A stretch of DNA of 64,000 nt from PALSA-505 sp036267135 (lineage in GTDB: Bacteria > Actinomycetota > Actinomycetes > Streptosporangiales > Streptosporangiaceae). The stretch is from NCBI GenBank assembly GCA_036267135.1, contig DATAWQ010000139.1:1-64000 (forward strand), read 5' to 3'. Positions 34,350-42,974 of the stretch are shown piece by piece; the first letter of the stretch is position 1; the number at the start of each line of letters is the position of its first letter. Position numbers and translations under genes: made by a program. The notes below the pieces were generated by a model, which was not told the DNA's origin, ran no database searches, and saw only the letters and a list, made by a program, of their open reading frames with translations.

Positions 34350-34856
34350 ATGATCGACTACCCGCACTCCCCTTTGTCCCCTGGCGCGCTCACCATCCGC
34401 GCACTGCCCGGTTGCGCCGGGCTGGCGCTCATCGGCGATGCCGACCTTACCGCCAGGGATACGTGGCGCGCCGCGCTCGCCACGCTGACGGCGGGCAGTT
34501 CCGGCGAAATCCACCTGGACCTGGCCGGCCTGCGCTTCATCGATGTGGCCTGCACCCGCGAACTGTTCGCGATCACCGACCGCCAACCTGCCGTGCGGCT
34601 CATCGTTCACCACCCGCCCGCCATCCTGCTGCGCATCACCGCCCTGGCGTACCCACGGGCCAGGGTCGAGTTCAGCCAGGCCCCGTGCCCGGGCGCTCAT
34701 CTCTCGCCGCTGCCGCCGGACGGCATCCTGCCGCCGGACGGCACCCGCGATTCGGCGCGTGCCCTGCGCAACAGCGGCAGGCCGAACCACAGCCCAGCGA
34801 AGAGGCCGAAGACGGCCGCCGGGATGATGATCACCGAGAGCCCCCGGTCTACATAG
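34350..34856 (+). CDS. STAS-domain protein (anti-sigma-factor-antagonist type)
   Basis: A 168-residue frame whose first 110 residues form a STAS domain: LPGCAGLALIGDADLTARDTW, EIHLDLAGLRFIDVACTREL and RLIVHHPP. The region around FIDVACT is where RsbV-like proteins are phosphorylated on serine or threonine; T is present. The last 55 residues look unstructured and overlap the convergent DUF6328-type gene by 160 bases, including a 15-base tandem repeat shared by both frames. A possible vegetative promoter (TTCAAA, 18 bases, TACACT at 34290) lies upstream. Confidence 0.72.
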   Translation: MIDYPHSPLSPGALTIRALPGCAGLALIGDADLTARDTWRAALATLTAGSSGEIHLDLAGLRFIDVACTRELFAITDRQPAVRLIVHHPPAILLRITALAYPRARVEFSQAPCPGAHLSPLPPDGILPPDGTRDSARALRNSGRPNHSPAKRPKTAAGMMITESPRST

Positions 34857-35218
34857 CTCACGACCAGCAGCACCGCACCGCACACCGCGAGACCCTCGGC
34901 CGCCAGCCCGGCCAGCGCCATGGCGCTGGCGATCCGGATCAGGCGGCGTTTCTCGCGCAGGTGGAGCACCAGCCGGTGGTAGGCCACCGGACCGACCAGC
35001 AGGATCGTCGCCACCGCCGAGAGCAGCAGAACGGTGACGTACAGTTCCCGCTGCGGGTGGGTCAGCTTGCTGAACTTGGCGGTGAACGGCAGGGAGAGCA
35101 GGAAGCCGAACAGCACCTGCACGCCGAGGCCTGCCACGCGCAACTCCTGAAGCAGTTCCATGAGGTTGCGGTCGTCACGCTCGGCCTCGGTCTCGTCCCT
35201 GCGGTCGGACGTGGTCAT
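34697..35218 (-). CDS. DUF6328-type four-helix membrane protein
   Basis: A 173-residue membrane protein. A charged N-terminus (DETEAERDDRNLMELLQELR) leads into GLGVQVLFGFLLSLPFTAKF and then TVLLLSAVATILLVGPVAYH, which I associate with the actinobacterial DUF6328 family. Four helices are expected. GAGAGGGGA lies before the ATG at 35218, and an exact GTTT-N15-GGGTAG element upstream. The 3' end overlaps the convergent STAS gene. Confidence 0.8.
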   Translation of the reverse strand: MTTSDRRDETEAERDDRNLMELLQELRVAGLGVQVLFGFLLSLPFTAKFSKLTHPQRELYVTVLLLSAVATILLVGPVAYHRLVLHLREKRRLIRIASAMALAGLAAEGLAVCGAVLLVVSYVDRGLSVIIIPAAVFGLFAGLWFGLPLLRRARAESRVPSGGRMPSGGSGER

Positions 35219-35246
35219 GGTCGCGGTTCCCCTCTCGGCGTGCTGG

Positions 35247-35271
35247 CTACCCCGCCGCCGGTGACGGAAAC
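35247..35271 (-). promoter_or_regulatory. SigB/F-type promoter of the DUF6328-type gene
   Basis: GTTT, 15 bases, GGGTAG, an exact match, 28 bases before the ATG. It lies back to back with the alcohol dehydrogenase promoter, only 12 bases away. Confidence 0.68.
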
Positions 35272-35283
35272 TGCCGATGCCCC

Positions 35284-35308
35284 GGTTACGCCCGGCCGCC
35301 AGGGGTAG
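35284..35308 (+). promoter_or_regulatory. SigB/F-type promoter of the zinc alcohol dehydrogenase operon
   Basis: GGTT, 15 bases, GGGTAG (or GTTA with 14 bases). The -10 ends 28 bases before the ATG at 35337. Confidence 0.55.
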
Positions 35309-35336
35309 TGCGCCCGGCATCCTGGAGGGAGCATCA

Positions 35337-36539
35337 ATGAGAGCACTGACCTGGCAGGGCAATGAGCACGTCGCGGTCACCGACGTTCCGGATCCACGGA
35401 TCGAGGAGCCGAACGACGTGGTCATCCGTGTGACCTCGACCGCCATCTGCGGTTCGGACCTGCACTTGTACGGTGTGCTCGGCCCGTACCTGAAGCCCGG
35501 GGACGTGCTGGGACACGAGGCCATGGGTGTCGTGGAGGAGGTGGGGGCGGACATCTCCAATCTCCGGCCGGGTGACCGTGTGGTGGTTCCGTTCAACATC
35601 TCCTGCGGTCACTGCTGGATGTGTGACCGGGAGCTGTTCGCACAGTGCGAGACCACTCAGGTGCGCGACCAGGGCAAGGGGGCCGCGCTGTTCGGTTACA
35701 CCTCCCTGTACGGCTCGGTGCCGGGCGGCCAGGCCGAGTACCTGCGGGTGCCGCAGGCTCAGTTCGGCCCGATCAAGGTTCCGGCGGACCTTCCGGACGA
35801 GCAGTTCCTGTACCTGTCCGACATCCTGCCCACCGCCTACCAGGCGGTCGCTTACGCCGACGTCCCCATGGACGGCACGCTGGCCGTGCTCGGCCTGGGC
35901 CCGGTCGGGCAGTTCGCGGCCAGGATCGGCAGGCGCCTGGGCATCGGCCGGGTCATCGGCGTGGACCATGTGCCGGAGCGGCGGGCCGCGGCCGAGGCGC
36001 ACGGAATCGAGACGCTGGATCCCGGCGCGGTGGAGGACGTGGCCAGCACGCTGATCCACCTGGTGAACGGGCGCGGGCCGGACGCGGTCGTCGACGCGGT
36101 GGGCATGGAGGCCCACGGCCACTCCGAGCCGCGGGCGGCCAAGCTTGCCGAGGTAGCGCAGAAGGCCACTGGCCTGCTGCCCGACACGGTCGCCCAGCGG
36201 ATCACCGACCGGATGGCGGTGGACCGGCTCGACGCGCTGAACACAGCCATCAAAGCCGTCCGCCGCGGTGGAACGGTCTCCATCAGCGGGGTGTACGGGG
36301 GTGAGGTGGATCCCATACCGATGATGGAGACCTTCGACCGCGGCGTGCAGATGCGGATGGGCCAGGCGCACGTGCGGCGGTGGGTCGAGGACCTCATGCC
36401 CCTCGTCACCGACGACGCCGATCCGCTGGGTGTGCTGGATCTGGCCACCCACCATCTGCCGTTGGAGGACGCCCCGCACGGCTATGAGATCTTCCGGGAC
36501 AAGGCCGAGGGCTGCATCAAGGTCGTGCTGCGGCCATGA
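35337..36539 (+). CDS. Zinc-dependent alcohol dehydrogenase, formaldehyde-dehydrogenase-like
   Basis: A 400-residue medium-chain dehydrogenase. Catalytic zinc ligands are C38, H60 and E61 (TAICGSDLHL, VLGHEAMG), structural zinc ligands C90, C93, C96 and C104. The coenzyme-binding segment reads AVLGLGPVGQFAARIGRRLG. The extra loop before LIHLVNGRGPDAVVDAVG and overall length resemble glutathione-independent formaldehyde dehydrogenases. GGAGGGA precedes the ATG. Its stop overlaps the start of the SDR gene (ATGA), so the two form an operon. Confidence 0.88.
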   Translation: MRALTWQGNEHVAVTDVPDPRIEEPNDVVIRVTSTAICGSDLHLYGVLGPYLKPGDVLGHEAMGVVEEVGADISNLRPGDRVVVPFNISCGHCWMCDRELFAQCETTQVRDQGKGAALFGYTSLYGSVPGGQAEYLRVPQAQFGPIKVPADLPDEQFLYLSDILPTAYQAVAYADVPMDGTLAVLGLGPVGQFAARIGRRLGIGRVIGVDHVPERRAAAEAHGIETLDPGAVEDVASTLIHLVNGRGPDAVVDAVGMEAHGHSEPRAAKLAEVAQKATGLLPDTVAQRITDRMAVDRLDALNTAIKAVRRGGTVSISGVYGGEVDPIPMMETFDRGVQMRMGQAHVRRWVEDLMPLVTDDADPLGVLDLATHHLPLEDAPHGYEIFRDKAEGCIKVVLRP

Positions 36540-37480
36540 CCGGCCGCGACAGCCTGGCCGGCGAGGTGGCCCTGGTCACTGGGGCCTCCCGGGGCCTCGG
36601 CCTGCTGCTGGCCAGGGAACTGGCCCGCCGCTCGGCCAAGCTGGTCATCTGCGCCAGGGACGCCGGTGAACTGGAGCGCGCCGAAGCGGGGCTGCGCGAT
36701 CGGGGCGCGGACGTGGCCGCGGTGGCGTGCGACGTGGCCGGCGAAGCGACGCCGGACCTGCTGATCCAGACGGCGCTGGACCGGTTCGGGAAGCTCGACA
36801 TGCTGGTCAGCAACGCTGGAATCATCACCGTGGCGGGGATCGAAGGAACCACCGCCGCGGACTTTCAGACCGCGGTGGAGGTGATGACGCTCGCGCCGGT
36901 GCGGCTGACCTTGGCCGCGCTGGAGGTGATGCGCAAGCAGGATCACGGCCGGATCGTCACCATAGCGTCGGTGGGCGGCAAGGTCAGCGTGCCCCGGTTG
37001 CTTCCCTACAGCGTGGCCAAGTTCGGCGAGCTGGCCTTCTCCGAGGGGCTGCGCGCCGAACTCGGCCCGGGCCCCATCACGGTCACCACCGTGGTGCCCG
37101 GCCTCATGCGCACGGGCTCGCACGAGCACGCCCGGTTCGGCGGCCGCCCGGCCAGCGAGTACACCTGGTTCTCGCTGGCCGCCAGCCTGCCCGTGGTGTC
37201 CATGGACGCCGAGCGCGCCGCACGCCGGATCATCTCGGCCGCCGCAGCCGGGCAGCCCGAGCTGATCCTCACCCCGCTGGCCCAGGTCGCCGCGCGCGGC
37301 GCGGCGCTCTCACCCGCCCTGACCAGCTCGCTCCTGCACCTGACCCACCGGCTGCTGCCCAGTACCGGCGGCGAGCGCCGGATGGTTCCTGGGCAGCAGT
37401 TGCGACCCGTGCTGGACGAGCGGGTCTTCAGCTGGCTGACCTCACTGGGCCGGGCTGCGGCCCGGCGCTTCAACCAGTAG
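36536..37480 (+). CDS. Short-chain dehydrogenase/reductase
   Basis: A 314-residue SDR. TGASRGLG at residues about 16-23 binds NAD(P), SNAG follows the fourth strand, and YSVAK holds the catalytic tyrosine and lysine. About 70 residues beyond the usual domain include a possible amphipathic helix (HLTHRLLP). Translationally coupled to the alcohol dehydrogenase by a four-base overlap. Substrate unknown. Confidence 0.85.
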   Translation: MTGRDSLAGEVALVTGASRGLGLLLARELARRSAKLVICARDAGELERAEAGLRDRGADVAAVACDVAGEATPDLLIQTALDRFGKLDMLVSNAGIITVAGIEGTTAADFQTAVEVMTLAPVRLTLAALEVMRKQDHGRIVTIASVGGKVSVPRLLPYSVAKFGELAFSEGLRAELGPGPITVTTVVPGLMRTGSHEHARFGGRPASEYTWFSLAASLPVVSMDAERAARRIISAAAAGQPELILTPLAQVAARGAALSPALTSSLLHLTHRLLPSTGGERRMVPGQQLRPVLDERVFSWLTSLGRAAARRFNQ

Positions 37481-37489
37481 CCCGGCGCC

Positions 37490-38458
37490 TCAGCAGGTTT
37501 CCCGCAAGGCTGGCAGCAGTTCGTCCTTGGCCCAAGCCAGGAACTTGTCCTGCTGATCGCCGCCGACCTGGACCAAGGCCACGTGGCTGAAGCCGGCCTC
37601 GGTGAACTTCCTGACCGCCTGCACGCACCCGGCGGGGTCAGGACCGCACGGCACGAGCTCGGCGATGTCGTCCTCGGTGACCGCGGCCGATGCGGCCTGG
37701 AAGGACCGCGGCTCGGGCAGCTCGGACATGACATGCCAGCCCGGCATGGCCCACCGCCACAGCTTCAGGGCGCGGGCCCTGGCCGCGGCCTCGTCGGTGT
37801 CATAGCAGACCGGCACCTGCCCGTACTTGGGCTTGCCCGAACCACCGGCCTGGTCGAACCCATCGACCAGCGAACCCTCCGGCTCCGTCGCGATCATGCA
37901 GTCGGCGTGTTCGGCGGCCAGGCTCACCGATTCGGGGCCGGAGACGGCGATGCCGATCGGCACCGGCCGGTCCGGCCGGTCGTAGAGCCTGGCCCGCTCC
38001 ACCTCGAAATGCCGGCCGCTGAAGCTGAAGTACTCCCCGCCGAACAGGCCGCGAATGATCTGAGCCGACTCGGCCAGCCGTTCGTGGCGCACCCGCGGCG
38101 CCGGCCAGCCACCGCCGGTCACGTGCTCGTTCAGGTTCTCCCCGGCGCCCAAGCCCAGGGTGAACCGGCCGCCGGACAGCACACCCATCGTGGCTGCCTT
38201 CTGCGCCACGACCGCCGGGTGGTAACGGAAGGCCGGGCAGGTGACGAACGTCATCAGCGGCAGCCGCTGGGTGGCTTGGGCAGCCGCGCCCAGCACCGAC
38301 CACGCGTAGCCCGAGTGTCCCTGGTCTTCGATCCAGGGGAAGTAGTGGTCGGACATCACGGAGAAGTCGAAGCCAACCTCCTCCGCCGCCACCAGGTCAT
38401 CCACCAACTGGCGTACTGGCGTCTGTTCGCACAGCGCGGTGTATCCGAATTGGGTCAT
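37490..38458 (-). CDS. Coenzyme F420-dependent luciferase-like oxidoreductase
   Basis: A 322-residue luciferase-like monooxygenase-fold protein of the F420-glucose-6-phosphate dehydrogenase type. FSVMSDHYFPWIEDQGHSGY near residue 32 and GRFTLGLGAGENLNEHVTG near residue 97 are family motifs, and MTFVTCPAFRYHPAVVAQKA lies between. I chose the ATG at 38458, eight bases after a GGGTAG element and without a ribosome site; a start three codons upstream would leave even less space. It converges with the SDR gene. Confidence 0.88.
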   Translation of the reverse strand: MTQFGYTALCEQTPVRQLVDDLVAAEEVGFDFSVMSDHYFPWIEDQGHSGYAWSVLGAAAQATQRLPLMTFVTCPAFRYHPAVVAQKAATMGVLSGGRFTLGLGAGENLNEHVTGGGWPAPRVRHERLAESAQIIRGLFGGEYFSFSGRHFEVERARLYDRPDRPVPIGIAVSGPESVSLAAEHADCMIATEPEGSLVDGFDQAGGSGKPKYGQVPVCYDTDEAAARARALKLWRWAMPGWHVMSELPEPRSFQAASAAVTEDDIAELVPCGPDPAGCVQAVRKFTEAGFSHVALVQVGGDQQDKFLAWAKDELLPALRETC

Positions 38459-38466
38459 GCCGCCCA

Positions 38467-38490
38467 CTACCCGCCCGGCCCAAAGTATGC
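38467..38490 (-). promoter_or_regulatory. SigB/F-type -10 element, leaderless, for the F420-dependent gene
   Basis: GCAT, 14 bases, GGGTAG, ending eight bases before the ATG. The -35 fits only GNNT. Confidence 0.42.
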
Positions 38491-38662
38491 AGGTGGCTGC
38501 CGATTCGGGATGGCCGGCCGTGGCCGGAGTAGGGTTCGCTTCGCCGGGCCTGTTTTACCGCACCACCGCGGGGTAATAGGTCTTGGCGAGGGCGGCCGGG
38601 CGCCGTCGCGCCCGGGTCCGAAAGGCGGCTCATGGTACCTACGAGGGTAGGGGAGAGTCGTC

Positions 38663-38926
38663 ATGCCTCCGGGGAATCAGGGCGGGCCGTCCGAGCTTGG
38701 CGCGGCTCGCTGCGCCGAACTGCTCAGCAGGCGGACCGGGCTGCGAGTGAGGGTCGGGCACGTCGAGGCGCTGGCCGAGCAAGGCCTGCTGAGCGTCAGC
38801 CGCATATACAAACAGCGGCCGCTGTACCGGGTGGCCGAGGTGGAGGAGCTGGCCATTGACCCGCTCGGCCGGGCCCTGGTCTCCGACATGGTCGCCGGCC
38901 ACGAGCTGCATATGTCTGGGGAGTAA
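38663..38926 (+). CDS. Small putative DNA-binding protein
   Basis: An 87-residue protein. RVGHVEALAEQGLLSVSRIY then RPLYRVAEVEELA resembles a winged MerR- or excisionase-like helix-turn-helix, but the match is loose. A GGGTAG (38645-38650) with GGCT 14 bases upstream overlaps the ribosome-site region GGGGAGAG, 12 bases before the ATG, so it may be promoter, ribosome site or both. Confidence 0.55.
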   Translation: MPPGNQGGPSELGAARCAELLSRRTGLRVRVGHVEALAEQGLLSVSRIYKQRPLYRVAEVEELAIDPLGRALVSDMVAGHELHMSGE

Positions 38927-38985
38927 ATGCACTCTTGTGGGTAGTGAGATGGCGTCCCGCCCCCAAGCTGACCAGGGGAAGTGGC

Positions 38986-39426
38986 ATGACATCAGCACGG
39001 CCCGAGGGTGAACGAGGACGTTCGCGGCTGAGCAGGCGGTTGTACGCGGTTGACCGGTGGGCGTCCCGCCCCGTCACCGCGCTGGTGGTGATCGGCCTGG
39101 ACGCGTGCTGGGTGGTCTATACCCTGGCGACGGCGGCCGGCACGGGGGTCTCGCCCCGTATCCAGACCGTGTTCCAGAGCCTGGTGGCCGCGCTGACCGT
39201 GGTCATGGTCTTCGTCATCCAGCACACTCAGGCCCGTCAGCAGACCGCCACCAACCGCAAGCTGGACGAGATCCTGCTGGCCCTGCCCGAGGCCGAAAAC
39301 GCGCTGCTGATGCTGGAGCACGCCTCCGACGACGAGCTGCGGGCCACCAGCCGCGCCCACCGTGAGATCCGCCAGGCCGCCCTGGACGATCAGGCGGCTG
39401 GGGACGGCGCTTCAGAGGAGGAGTGA
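38986..39426 (+). CDS. Low-affinity iron permease-family membrane protein
   Basis: A 146-residue protein with two helices (PVTALVVIGLDACWVVYTLA and SLVAALTVVMVFVIQHTQAR). The end of the second helix, FVIQHTQ-RQ, followed by a helix with KLDEILLALPEAENALL, is typical of the low-affinity iron permease family (PF04120 as I remember it). Direct iron transport by this family in bacteria is not well established. AGGGGA precedes the ATG. Confidence 0.8.
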   Translation: MTSARPEGERGRSRLSRRLYAVDRWASRPVTALVVIGLDACWVVYTLATAAGTGVSPRIQTVFQSLVAALTVVMVFVIQHTQARQQTATNRKLDEILLALPEAENALLMLEHASDDELRATSRAHREIRQAALDDQAAGDGASEEE

Positions 39427-39487
39427 GCGGCGGTCAACCTGTCCTGGGCCGCCGCCATCCACTCGCGGCGGGTGAGCCAGGCCTGCG

Positions 39488-39512
39488 GTTTGGTGCTGCC
39501 GCGGCCGGGTAG
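39488..39512 (+). promoter_or_regulatory. SigB/F-type promoter of the hemerythrin gene
   Basis: GTTT, 15 bases, GGGTAG, an exact match, with the -10 42 bases before the ATG at 39555. Confidence 0.68.
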
Positions 39513-39554
39513 CGGGGCGCGCCAAAGCCGACCATCCCACCGGAGGAGCGCGTG

Positions 39555-40130
39555 ATGAGTGATGTCTTCGAGGTCCTTAAGCAGGACCACGAGCAAGTCA
39601 AAGCCATGCTGGCCCAGCTCGAGGCGGGGCCGACCGTCCGGTCGGGAGCCAGCGAGGCTCAGCTCGACGAGCGCAAGAAGCTCACCGAGCAAGTGATCAT
39701 GGAAGAGTCCAGGCACGAGGCCGTGGAAGAGCAGTACTTCTGGCCGGCGGTTCGCGACCAGGGCGCCGAAGGGGAGAAGGTGGCCGCCCAGGCCGTCAGC
39801 CAGGAACAGGACGCCAAGCAGGTGCTGGCCGAGCTGGACAAGCTGGAGCCCACCGACGAGCGCTTCGAGACCCTGCTCACCAAGTTCACCGCCGACGCGC
39901 GCGAGCACATCTCGTTCGAGGAGACGCAGGCCTGGCCGGTGCTCCGGACCAGGATCAGCGCGGAGGAGGCCGCCGATCTCGGCGAGAAACTGGCCAAGGG
40001 CAAGGAGTCGGCGCCCACCCGGCCGCATCCGCACACCCCGCCGAACGAGGGTGTGCTGAAGGCCGCCGGTCCCGTGGTCGCGACCGCCGACAAGGCGCGG
40101 GACGCCGCCACGGGGCGCGGGAAAGACTGA
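39555..40130 (+). CDS. Hemerythrin HHE-domain protein
   Basis: A 191-residue protein. Diiron ligands are spread along four helices: LKQDHEQVKAML, EESRHEAVEEQYFWPAV and REHISFEETQAWPVL. The C-terminal 45 residues are lysine-, proline- and alanine-rich and probably disordered. Family roles include oxygen, nitric-oxide or iron handling. GGAGGAG lies upstream of overlapping GTG and ATG starts at 39552 and 39555. The glycosyltransferase gene starts six bases after its stop. Confidence 0.88.
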   Translation: MSDVFEVLKQDHEQVKAMLAQLEAGPTVRSGASEAQLDERKKLTEQVIMEESRHEAVEEQYFWPAVRDQGAEGEKVAAQAVSQEQDAKQVLAELDKLEPTDERFETLLTKFTADAREHISFEETQAWPVLRTRISAEEAADLGEKLAKGKESAPTRPHPHTPPNEGVLKAAGPVVATADKARDAATGRGKD

Positions 40131-40136
40131 GCGCCG

Positions 40137-41021
40137 GTGGGCCGGGTGAGCGTGGTGATTGCCACCCGCAACCGCCGGGTGGAGCTGCTCGGCACGCTCA
40201 CCAGGCTCGGCCGGCTGCCTGAGCGCCCGGCCCTGATCGTGGTGGACAATGCCTCCGCCGATGGCACCGCCAATGCGGTACGGCACAGCCACCCCGATGT
40301 TGAGGTGCTCGAGCTGCCCGCCAACGCGGGCGCCGCCGCCCGGAACGCTGGCGTCCGCCGGGCCCGCACCCGGTACGTCGCGTTCAGCGACGACGACTCG
40401 TGGTGGGAGCCGGGCGCCCTGGCCCGGGCGGCCGCCGAACTGGACGCCAATCCCGGGCTGGGCCTGGTCGCGGCCCGGACGCTGGTCGGCCCGCAGCGCA
40501 CGCCCGACTCCGTCAACGCGGCCATGGCAAGTTCGCCGCTGCGCGACGGCGGAGCGCCCGAGGTGCTCGGCTTCCTGGCCTGCGCCTGCGTGGTCCGGCG
40601 GACCGCCTTCCTGGACGTCGGCGGGTTCAGCCGGCTGCTGTTCTTCGTGGGGGAAGAGCGCCTGCTCGCCTACGACCTGGCCGCCGCGGGCTGGGGGCGC
40701 CGGTACGTGCCTGAGGTGGTGGCCGTGCACCAGCCCTCGGCCGCGGGCCGCAACCCGGGGGCGCGGCGGCGTGCCGAGCTGCGCAACACCGCGCTGACGG
40801 CCTGGCTGCGCCGCCCGATCCCGGTGGCGCTGGCCGAGACCGGCAAGCTGGCGCGGGCGGCGGTCAAGGACGCCGACGCGCGGGGCGCGCTGGCCGGCCT
40901 GGCGCACCGGTGGCCGCGCGCGCTGGCCGCCCGGCGCAGGCTGCCTAGTCCGGTGGAGGGCAAAATCCGGAGATTGGAGGCGCCTGCGCGGGCGGACACA
41001 GTGCGACGCTCCGCGGGCTGA
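40137..41021 (+). CDS. Family 2 glycosyltransferase
   Basis: A 294-residue GT-A enzyme. VSVVIATRNRR opens the nucleotide-binding fold, LIVVDNASADGT follows, and FSDDDSWW is the DxD metal-sugar site. HQPSAAGRN near residue 200 fits the acceptor side. It starts at GTG six bases after the hemerythrin stop and may share its stress promoter. The 3' end overlaps the convergent GT9 gene by 77 bases. It is the rightward left-hand border of the heptose-glycan cluster. Confidence 0.85.
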   Translation: MGRVSVVIATRNRRVELLGTLTRLGRLPERPALIVVDNASADGTANAVRHSHPDVEVLELPANAGAAARNAGVRRARTRYVAFSDDDSWWEPGALARAAAELDANPGLGLVAARTLVGPQRTPDSVNAAMASSPLRDGGAPEVLGFLACACVVRRTAFLDVGGFSRLLFFVGEERLLAYDLAAAGWGRRYVPEVVAVHQPSAAGRNPGARRRAELRNTALTAWLRRPIPVALAETGKLARAAVKDADARGALAGLAHRWPRALAARRRLPSPVEGKIRRLEAPARADTVRRSAG

Positions 41022-42021
41022 ACTGCGCCCCGGCCGGGACCGATGCCAGTTGCACCGTAGGGCAGCGCAGCCGGTGTGCGGCCCCCAGCACGTCGGGCAC
41101 TTCGATCTGCAGCAGGCGGGGGTCCACGTCGCGCCCGTGCGCGTCGCCGGGGCGGTGACCGTGTCCCCGCCACAGGCTCAGGTGCCGCGTGACGCCCGCC
41201 GGCGGCCCCCACAGAGCCGGAGACACCGGCCCGAACAGCGTGACCGACGGGATCCCGTAGGCCACGGCCAGGTGGGCCATCCCAGTGTCGTTGCTGATCA
41301 CGAGGGAGGCTGCGGCGGTCAGGGCGGCCAGCCCGGTCAGGTCGGTCCGTCCGGCCAGCACGAACCGGGAAGCCAGGCCGGCCTCGGCCGCGATGCGCTC
41401 GGCCAGCGGCCGTTCGGCGGCGGTGCCGGTGATCACGACCATGTCGCCGTCAGCGGCCAGGGCCCGGGCCACGCTGGCGAACCGGCTGGCCGGCCAGCGC
41501 CTGCTCGGGCTGGCCGCACCCGGGTGCAGGATGACCGCGTCGGGTACCGGCGCGGGCGGCGCCGGGACGGCCAGCCCGAGCGCCTGGCGGTCGGCCGTCA
41601 GGCCCCACCACTCCAGCAGCCGGCACCAGCGGCTCACCTCGTGTTCCGCATCGGACCACCACGGTCCGGCCACGCCAGGATCCGCGGCCGAGGCGTACAT
41701 CATCGTGATGGCCGCGCCCAGCGCCCGGACCAGATCGTGGCTGGCCGGGCCGTTGCCGTGCAGGTCCACGGCCACGTGCGGAGATGGCCCGGCCCACGGC
41801 ACCGGCCGCAGTTCGGCGGTCGGCCGCACTTCGTCGATCGCCCCGGTCAGCGCGGCCAGGGCGGCTAGCGGCGCCGGCGCGGCCAGCACAATTTCGTGCT
41901 CGGGGTACGCGGCCCGCAGCGCGCGGTAGGCGGGCACGCCGGTGAGGAAGTCACCCAGGCCCAGTGCGCGCAGGATCAGCACCGCGGGGCGCCCCGGCCG
42001 GCCCGGGACGCTGGCGATCAC
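40945..42021 (-). CDS. GT9 (heptosyltransferase-like) glycosyltransferase 1
   Basis: A 358-residue GT-B enzyme of the ADP-heptose transferase family. LILRALGLGDFLTGVPAYRA is the N-terminal phosphate-contacting loop, ILHPGAASPSRRWPASRF the central linker and ISNDTGMAHLAVAYG the C-terminal sugar-nucleotide site. The GTG at 42021 overlaps the stop of the GT4-like gene. The last 25 residues overlap the convergent GT2 gene. Confidence 0.87.
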   Translation of the reverse strand: MIASVPGRPGRPAVLILRALGLGDFLTGVPAYRALRAAYPEHEIVLAAPAPLAALAALTGAIDEVRPTAELRPVPWAGPSPHVAVDLHGNGPASHDLVRALGAAITMMYASAADPGVAGPWWSDAEHEVSRWCRLLEWWGLTADRQALGLAVPAPPAPVPDAVILHPGAASPSRRWPASRFASVARALAADGDMVVITGTAAERPLAERIAAEAGLASRFVLAGRTDLTGLAALTAAASLVISNDTGMAHLAVAYGIPSVTLFGPVSPALWGPPAGVTRHLSLWRGHGHRPGDAHGRDVDPRLLQIEVPDVLGAAHRLRCPTVQLASVPAGAQFSPRSVALCPPAQAPPISGFCPPPD

Positions 42022-42974
42022 CGGGCCACCTCGGCGAGCAGTTCGTCCCAGTCGGTCAGGAACCTGGCCAGCCCGTACCGGTCCAGCGCGGCCTCCCTGG
42101 CCCGTTTGCCCATCTCGGCGGCGCCGGCCGGATCGGCCAGCAGGCCGCACACGGCGTCCCGCAGCCGGTCCAGGCGAGTGGACACCACCCCCGCCCCGGG
42201 CGGCACGGCCTCGGCCGCCTCGGTGCTGGCCAGGACCACCACGGGCATGCCGAGCTGCATGGCCTCGATGAGCGACAGGCCCAGCGAGGTCCACCGGAAC
42301 AGGTGCAGGTAGACCCGGCGCCGCGCGAGCGCGGCGTGCATCCGGTGCTGAGGCAGATCTTCGAAGACGCGCAGATCCGGCAGGCCCAGCAGCCCGGGCA
42401 GGCCGGCCACCGCCATGCCGAAGACGTCCAGCGGGGCCGCCTCGGCGAAAAACGGCAGCAGGTCGGTCCCCACGTAACGGCCGCGCCGCAGCGGCTCATT
42501 GACCACGACCGCGGCCCGGGCGCTCTCCCCGGTCCACAACGGTCCCGGGTCGACGATGCCGTGCTCGATCACCGTGGCCGGGGTGGCGCCGCAGTCCCAG
42601 AACAGGTCGTTGAAGTGGGTGACGTGCACCAGCCGCAGATCGGGCCGGTCGGCCAGCGGGTGCCGGGTCAGCGGCACGTTCTCGCTGGGAGTGTCGTGCT
42701 CGACGTAAATGGCCGGGAGGTCGCGGCCCGGCCTGCGCCCGGTCAGTTGCGTGGTGAGCTGCTCCTCGTGCGGGCGCTGCAGGATGACGGCGTCGATATG
42801 CTCCTCGCGCAGGCGGCCGGCGGGCACCTCGACGGCGGCGGGCCAGTCCCAGGTCCGGGCCCGGCCCCGGCCGTCGGGCCCGCGGTCCGGCTGAACCGGC
42901 AGCAGGTAGGTGTGCCGGCCCTGCACGAACGCGGTGGTCCACGACCCGTGCACGTGCCAGATCAGCAGCCTCAT
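42018..42974 (-). CDS. GT4-like glycosyltransferase
   Basis: A 318-residue protein. The N-terminus (MRLLIWHVHGSWTTAFVQG) and C-terminal WTSLGLSLIEAMQLGMPVVV fit a GT-B retaining transferase; E in SLIEAM is the usual phosphate-binding glutamate region. IYVEHDTPSENVP holds a histidine often found in GT4. It overlaps both neighbours by four bases. Confidence 0.8.
   Translation of the reverse strand: MRLLIWHVHGSWTTAFVQGRHTYLLPVQPDRGPDGRGRARTWDWPAAVEVPAGRLREEHIDAVILQRPHEEQLTTQLTGRRPGRDLPAIYVEHDTPSENVPLTRHPLADRPDLRLVHVTHFNDLFWDCGATPATVIEHGIVDPGPLWTGESARAAVVVNEPLRRGRYVGTDLLPFFAEAAPLDVFGMAVAGLPGLLGLPDLRVFEDLPQHRMHAALARRRVYLHLFRWTSLGLSLIEAMQLGMPVVVLASTEAAEAVPPGAGVVSTRLDRLRDAVCGLLADPAGAAEMGKRAREAALDRYGLARFLTDWDELLAEVAR

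Noticed and set aside
40945..41021. Frameshift at the GT2/GT9 convergent overlap
   Set aside because: Both reading frames keep sensible ends and similar tail overlaps occur at three other convergent gene pairs, so an assembly error is not required.
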